64,000 nt of DNA from positions 172,129 to 236,128 of the forward strand of contig NZ_JABWTK010000007.1 in assembly GCF_020071995.1 (NCBI RefSeq), read 5' to 3'. The notes beneath the pieces were generated by a model, which made no database searches, had not been told where the DNA came from, and saw nothing but the letters and a program-made list of their open reading frames with translations. Source of the DNA: Planococcus chinensis. Its GTDB lineage: Bacteria > Bacillota > Bacilli > Bacillales_A > Planococcaceae. This document shows positions 60,147-64,000 of this stretch, in pieces; position 1 is the first letter of the stretch, and every line of letters begins with the position of its first letter. The position numbers and the translations under genes are program-made.

Positions 60147-60329
60147 GTGAACAGACAGGAAATTGAGTTTGAAATTGCTGATTTGAAGAGTGACTATGTC
60201 CGCCACCAAGGCGATATCGAGAAACTCGAAACAACTGGACATGCACGGATGGTAGAACAAGCGGAAGAGCGCTTGGAGAAAATGGAACAACGTCTTGCGG
60301 AATTGAACAAAAAACTCGCGGAACTGTAG
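60147..60329 (+). CDS. Small coiled-coil protein, SE1832-like
   Basis: A 60-residue protein from GTG 60147 behind AAGGGTGAATCTA. It reads MNRQEIEFEIADLKSDYVRH at the start and then a strongly heptad-like, charged helix ending RLAELNKKLAEL. Length and N-terminus match the SE1832 family of Firmicutes. Function unknown. The stop codon lies in the loop of its terminator. Confidence 0.8.
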   Translation: MNRQEIEFEIADLKSDYVRHQGDIEKLETTGHARMVEQAEERLEKMEQRLAELNKKLAEL

Positions 60330-60348
60330 CCCGCGAATTTTTTTTTGC
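60314..60348 (+). terminator. Terminator of the small coiled-coil gene
   Basis: TCGCGG and CCGCGA pair around the stop codon and are followed by a run of nine T. Confidence 0.85.
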
Positions 60349-60413
60349 GTTTCCCCCTTTGTCTCTTATCCCTCAAAGACCTACGTTTTTCTAAATGATC
60401 AGCTATAGCGGCC

Positions 60414-60675
60414 GCTTCCGCTTTTCGTTGTTGTCCAGCTGCAACGCCTAGCTCCTCGGGTCGTAAGCCACTTTGGCTGTGCGGCTGGAAATACGCCGCT
60501 TCGCCAAATCGTCTTACGCCGGTCGGAGCTGAACAGGCGCTTCCGCTTTTCTTATTGTCCAGCTGCAGCGACCAGATTCTCGGGGTCATAAGCCCCCCCG
60601 GCTGTGCGGCAAAAATCGCCACTTCGCCGGTTCGTCTTATGCCCGTCGAATCTACACGGCCGCTTCCGCTTTTCT
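60414..60675 (+). repeat. Family B modular repeat, two units (types 3 and 2)
   Basis: Two units bounded by CTTCCGCTTTTC. The first has GTAAGCCAC...GTCTTAC (type 3), the second CATAAGCC...GTCTTATG (type 2). It fills the gap before the ABC-F gene; with 60330-60413 this stretch holds no gene. Confidence 0.8.
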
Positions 60676-60715
60676 TTAGCACTTATACTTTTTAAAATAT
60701 GGAGGAATACTATAA

Positions 60716-62278
60716 ATGAGTTTATTAACAGTAGAGAATTTAAGCCATACGTTTGGCGACCGCACGCTTTTCAATGATGTGTCGTTCCGTTTGGTTGAAG
60801 GCGAACATGTGGGCCTTGTCGGGGCAAATGGCGTCGGCAAATCCACATTGATGAACATTTTGACTGGAAAAATCATGTACGATTCAGGCCGCGTCGAATG
60901 GCAGCCGAAAACGCATTACGGCTATTTGGATCAGCATACACAATTGACGCCTGGACGGACGATCCGTGAAACGCTTCAAGATGCGTTCCTTCCGCTTTAT
61001 AAAAAAGAAGAAGAATTGAACAACATCGCCATGCAAATGGGCGAAGCTGACCCGGACCGCCTGGAAGAGCTGCTGGAAGAAATGGCTGAAGTGCAGGACG
61101 CACTCGATGCCGGCGACTTTTACACGCTTGATGTGAAAATCGAAGAAATTGCGCGCGGCCTTGGCCTTGATGCAATTGGCCTTGAGCGCCCGGTTGAAGC
61201 CTTATCCGGCGGACAGCGTACGAAACTGCTTCTTGCGAAATTGCTTTTGGAAAAACCGAAAGTCCTTTTGCTCGATGAGCCGACCAACTACCTGGATGAA
61301 GAGCATATCCAATGGCTCGTCAACTATTTGAAAAACTATCCGCATGCGTTCTTGTTGATTTCGCATGATACGGAATTCATGAGCAGCGTAACAGGCGTTA
61401 TTTTCCACTTGGAATTTTCCCGCCTGTCCCGCTATACTGCGACTTACGAAAAATTTATCGAGCTTGCAGAATTGGCGAAAAAGCAGCATTTGGACGCTTA
61501 TGAACGCCAAGCCGATATGATCAAAAAAACCGAAACCTTCATTGCGAAGAACAAGGCCCGCGCTTCTACTACAGGGCGTGCAAAATCACGCCAGAAACAA
61601 TTGGACCGCATGGACCGCATCGAAAAACCGGAAATCGCGGCCAAACCGCAGTTTTCTTTCAAAGAAACCCGCAGCCCAAGCCGTTATGTAGTCGAAGCGG
61701 AAGCTTTGACGATCGGCTACGACAAACCGCTTCTTCCGCCGCTTACGTTCATGATTGAACGCGGTGAAAAAATTGCGTTAGTCGGCATGAACGGCGTCGG
61801 GAAATCGACTTTGCTGAAAACCATGCTCGGCAAGATCAAACCTTTGGACGGCGATGTGCTGCGCGGCGAATATTTGACTCCAAGCTACTTTGAGCAGGAA
61901 GTCAAAGCACCCACACATACGCCGCTTGATGAAATCTGGTCTGCTTATCCAAGTTTGGACCAAGGCCAAGTGCGCGGCGCCCTTGCCCGCACTGGTTTGA
62001 AAAACGAACACATCTCCCGTTCAATGTCACAATTAAGCGGTGGCGAACAAGCCAAAGTCCGTTTATGCAAATTGATGATGGAAGAAAGCAACTGGCTGAT
62101 TTTTGATGAGCCGACCAACCACTTGGACATTGATGCGAAAGCAGAATTGAAACGTGCGATGCAAGCCTACAAAGGCACCATCGTCCTTGTCAGCCACGAA
62201 CCTGAATTCTACGAAGGCTTGGCGACAAAAGTCTGGAACGTTGAAGAATGGATCAACGCCGGCAAACAATCCTTATAA
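60716..62278 (+). CDS. ABC-F family ATPase
   Basis: A 520-residue protein with two ATP-binding domains and no membrane part. Domain 1: Walker A GANGVGKST, signature LSGGQRTKLLLAKLL, Walker B VLLLDEPTNYLD. Linker of charged helices with KARASTTGRAKSRQKQLDRM. Domain 2: GMNGVGKST, LSGGEQAKVRLCKLM, WLIFDEPTNHLD. ABC-F proteins act on the ribosome (translation factors or resistance). The layout is like YkpA/YbiT; no resistance role can be claimed. GGAGG precedes the ATG. Confidence 0.93.
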   Translation: MSLLTVENLSHTFGDRTLFNDVSFRLVEGEHVGLVGANGVGKSTLMNILTGKIMYDSGRVEWQPKTHYGYLDQHTQLTPGRTIRETLQDAFLPLYKKEEELNNIAMQMGEADPDRLEELLEEMAEVQDALDAGDFYTLDVKIEEIARGLGLDAIGLERPVEALSGGQRTKLLLAKLLLEKPKVLLLDEPTNYLDEEHIQWLVNYLKNYPHAFLLISHDTEFMSSVTGVIFHLEFSRLSRYTATYEKFIELAELAKKQHLDAYERQADMIKKTETFIAKNKARASTTGRAKSRQKQLDRMDRIEKPEIAAKPQFSFKETRSPSRYVVEAEALTIGYDKPLLPPLTFMIERGEKIALVGMNGVGKSTLLKTMLGKIKPLDGDVLRGEYLTPSYFEQEVKAPTHTPLDEIWSAYPSLDQGQVRGALARTGLKNEHISRSMSQLSGGEQAKVRLCKLMMEESNWLIFDEPTNHLDIDAKAELKRAMQAYKGTIVLVSHEPEFYEGLATKVWNVEEWINAGKQSL

Positions 62279-62288
62279 GAAAATGCGA

Positions 62289-62326
62289 AACGGCCTCTCC
62301 TTTTTACAGGAGAGGCCGTTTTTTTA
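62289..62326 (+). terminator. ABC-F gene terminator
   Basis: AACGGCCTCTCCT and AGGAGAGGCCGTT with a T-rich loop and T-run. Confidence 0.92.
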
Positions 62327-62334
62327 TTGCCCTA

Positions 62335-63792
62335 TTAATAAGTCGTCAGCTTCAGGATTTTCTGTACGCCGTAGACGCCGCGCTGCCAGAAAGAAAAGCC
62401 GTCCTGGTATTCTTCTACGTCTAAAGTGTACAGGGCATCTTCATTGTTCCACAGACGATCGAAATAAGCATCCATATTTCCCACCAGTTCACTGTCGTTC
62501 GGTGCGATGATGCGAATGTCGTTCTCCAAGTTATAATCAGCTAATGCACGTTCCGTAAAATTGGCCGCGCCTCCCAAGATATAGCTTTCTTCCTTGGTCT
62601 TGATCATGATTGTTTTTGTATGGAATTGGCTTTCTGTCGTGTTGTACCATCGGACTTTCAGATTTCCATTCGCTTCTTCATACATTTCATTGACAACTGG
62701 GCGATTGGGAAGCCCCGTTTTTTCTGTCCCGAAGGCGTTTTCGTTCGGGTCCAATACCATACGGACATCCACACCGCGGTTAGCCGCTTCTTTCAAAGAA
62801 TCGACCACTTCGCTTTCGGCGAGGTAAAACATGGCAAGCCAGATTCTATCGCCTTTTTGCGCTTTATCGATATCTTTCAGCAGCGCATCGAATATTTGCC
62901 GTTCGGTCAGGTATTGCGCAGCATATTGCCCCTGCCCCTCTGCCGCTTCTATTCGCGGCAGCTTAGCAGGTCCGCCGGAAAACTGGACAACGGCTTCTTC
63001 TGCTTCAAGCATATCATTGATGATAGGGCCGCTGACCTTGAAAGCCATATTGCCATGAAAACCGCTCGCATTGTGCGGATTTGCGGAACTGATAATGGCT
63101 TCTTTTTCCGTGATCAACGCTTTGCGGTGATTGGCTTTGATGTTCATCATTTCCATGTAGGAAGCAAGCGACAATTTCGGTGCATCGCTCGACATGCCAT
63201 TCGGAATCCACCCGCGGCTGTCGACATCAAACCACTGGAAAAGCACCCGGTAAAATCCCGAGTACAGCGGAGTCGAGTCCCGCAATTGATCAAGATCCGT
63301 AATGACCACCTCAACACCTGCCTCTTCCAACGTGCCAAGCAGCTGGCTTTCATACGAACCATAGCCTGTATTTAACGGATCCGTTATAAAAAAGATGGGC
63401 ATGTCCGGATTTTCTTGTTTTTTCTTCAATAAATGATCGGTGAGCATTTCTGAAACAGCTGGAAAATCAATTTTCTGGTCATTGTAATTATCAAATAAGA
63501 AAAAATCCACGACGATAAATTCTTCCGCTTCGTCAATGGCTTTGTTAATCTCATCAAAAATCTCCAGTTCGTGTTTTAGGTCTGCCCCTTTATTATCTTG
63601 GGCATACGAGAGGTCATAGAGCATCTCCACATCTTCCAATTGGTGCAGCTCTCCGGCAAACGAAATACCCGGCGGCAAAGGTTTGAATGTATGCCACACA
63701 ATAACCGCTATGTACAACAAAGCGAGGATGCCGGCCGTCCCCAACACAATCCGCTTTCGCTTGCTCCATCCCTCAAATCTCTTTCTTATCAT
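62335..63792 (-). CDS. Phospholipase D / cardiolipin-synthase-like membrane protein
   Basis: A 485-residue protein with a membrane anchor at about 14-36 (IVLGTAGILALLYIAVIVW) and two PLD domains outside. Motif 1 is NHRKALITEKEAIISSANPH, motif 2 FHTKTIMIKTKEESYILGGA; both keep HxK, but the acidic residue is E in the first and K in the second at the expected position, with GGAANFTERA following. Cardiolipin synthases have two anchors, so a different phosphodiester substrate is possible. GAGGGGGAAG precedes the ATG. Confidence 0.8.
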   Translation of the reverse strand: MIRKRFEGWSKRKRIVLGTAGILALLYIAVIVWHTFKPLPPGISFAGELHQLEDVEMLYDLSYAQDNKGADLKHELEIFDEINKAIDEAEEFIVVDFFLFDNYNDQKIDFPAVSEMLTDHLLKKKQENPDMPIFFITDPLNTGYGSYESQLLGTLEEAGVEVVITDLDQLRDSTPLYSGFYRVLFQWFDVDSRGWIPNGMSSDAPKLSLASYMEMMNIKANHRKALITEKEAIISSANPHNASGFHGNMAFKVSGPIINDMLEAEEAVVQFSGGPAKLPRIEAAEGQGQYAAQYLTERQIFDALLKDIDKAQKGDRIWLAMFYLAESEVVDSLKEAANRGVDVRMVLDPNENAFGTEKTGLPNRPVVNEMYEEANGNLKVRWYNTTESQFHTKTIMIKTKEESYILGGAANFTERALADYNLENDIRIIAPNDSELVGNMDAYFDRLWNNEDALYTLDVEEYQDGFSFWQRGVYGVQKILKLTTY

Positions 63793-63878
63793 GAATACTT
63801 CCCCCTCGCTTTTATTATAGCAAGAAGAAATAGAAAGAATTTCTTTTTTTATTGGAATAAAAAACCAGCTGAATAGAC

Positions 63879-64000
63879 TGACATAGCGATTTGAGACACA
63901 TATAAAACACCTTTATTAGGCTGCTTGCGCCCCAAATTCCTTGGGTGCCAGGTAGCCTAATTTTTCGAGAATCCGGTCTTCGTTGTAGTAGCGCATATAT
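63879..64000 (-). mobile_element. IS3-family insertion sequence, terminal part
   Basis: The right window edge enters an insertion sequence. The end is placed at TGACATAGCGATTTGAGACA (63879), similar in style to IS150-group termini, just outside the transposase stop. The boundary is tentative because the other end is not visible. Confidence 0.5.
63916..64000 (-). CDS. IS3-family transposase, C-terminal fragment (cut by window edge)
   Basis: The last 27 or so residues before the TAA stop read YMRYYNEDRILEKLGYLAPK then EFGAQAA. The YxRYYNxxRIxxKLGxLxPxE pattern is the C-terminus of the OrfB integrase domain of IS3-family transposases. Whether the gene is intact cannot be judged from this window. 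Confidence 0.8.
   Translation of the reverse strand, partial: YMRYYNEDRILEKLGYLAPKEFGAQAA

Noticed and set aside
60716..62278. An antibiotic-resistance ABC-F protein
   Set aside because: The sequence matches housekeeping YkpA/YbiT-like layout and no resistance subfamily signature could be identified by eye.

Overview
The window looks like chromosome from a Gram-positive Bacillales bacterium, most likely of the Planococcaceae (Planococcus or Planomicrobium type). Base composition is moderate. Strong AGGAGG-type ribosome sites are used with many GTG and TTG starts, and intrinsic terminators are abundant. Several blocks keep a Bacillus subtilis-like gene order (argS-ywiB, speE-speB, ywhD, ywhB, ywgA-ywfO, lipL, hemQ, ywdK-ywdI-ung, pdxK). 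The species assignment is inference from gene content.

Layout. 1-6564: fatty-acid beta-oxidation set, all minus strand: fadF electron-transfer protein, thiolase, 3-hydroxyacyl-CoA dehydrogenase and two acyl-CoA dehydrogenases, the last one cut by the window edge; a FadR-like operator overlaps the fadF promoter. 6875-18015: a 13-gene corrinoid operon (btuF, btuC, btuD-cbiZ fusion, cbiB, cobD, cobU, cobQ, cobS, cobC, a second cobU-like gene, pduO-type adenosyltransferase, cblT, cblS) behind a cobalamin riboswitch and terminator. It salvages corrinoids and probably imported alpha-ribazole. 18072-32757: argS, ywiB, hmoB, polyamine genes speE-speB, conserved yw genes, lipL, hemQ, ung and pdxK. 33303-40100: GNAT enzyme, PadR regulator with HAAS membrane partner, two ABC permeases, yojF-bshB2 (bacillithiol) and a YjiH-type membrane protein. 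40198-53323: threonine and sulfur amino-acid metabolism (tdh, kbl, cystine-type ABC importer tcyABC, M20 amidohydrolase, yrrT-luxS-mccA-mccB) plus a secreted metalloprotease. 53398-64000: ybaK, topB, a NERD protein, flavoprotein, antiporter, SE1832-like small protein, ABC-F ATPase, a phospholipase-D protein and the end of an IS3-type transposase.

The least expected feature is in the gaps between genes. Seven intergenic loci carry arrays of four to six short units with a 21-bp period (occasionally 20), that is two DNA turns. Each locus uses one of five sequence words; three loci share one word, and two of those flank the NERD gene. There are also three further dispersed repeat families: a palindromic family with a constant core and locus-specific pairing arms, a modular family built from three kinds of about 125-bp unit, and a CATCGCTGCGCTAGCTTCG-type family. 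I know of no named family or function for the 21-bp arrays.

No rRNA, tRNA or CRISPR array was seen. All assignments are from reading sequence and translated proteins; no database search was possible.
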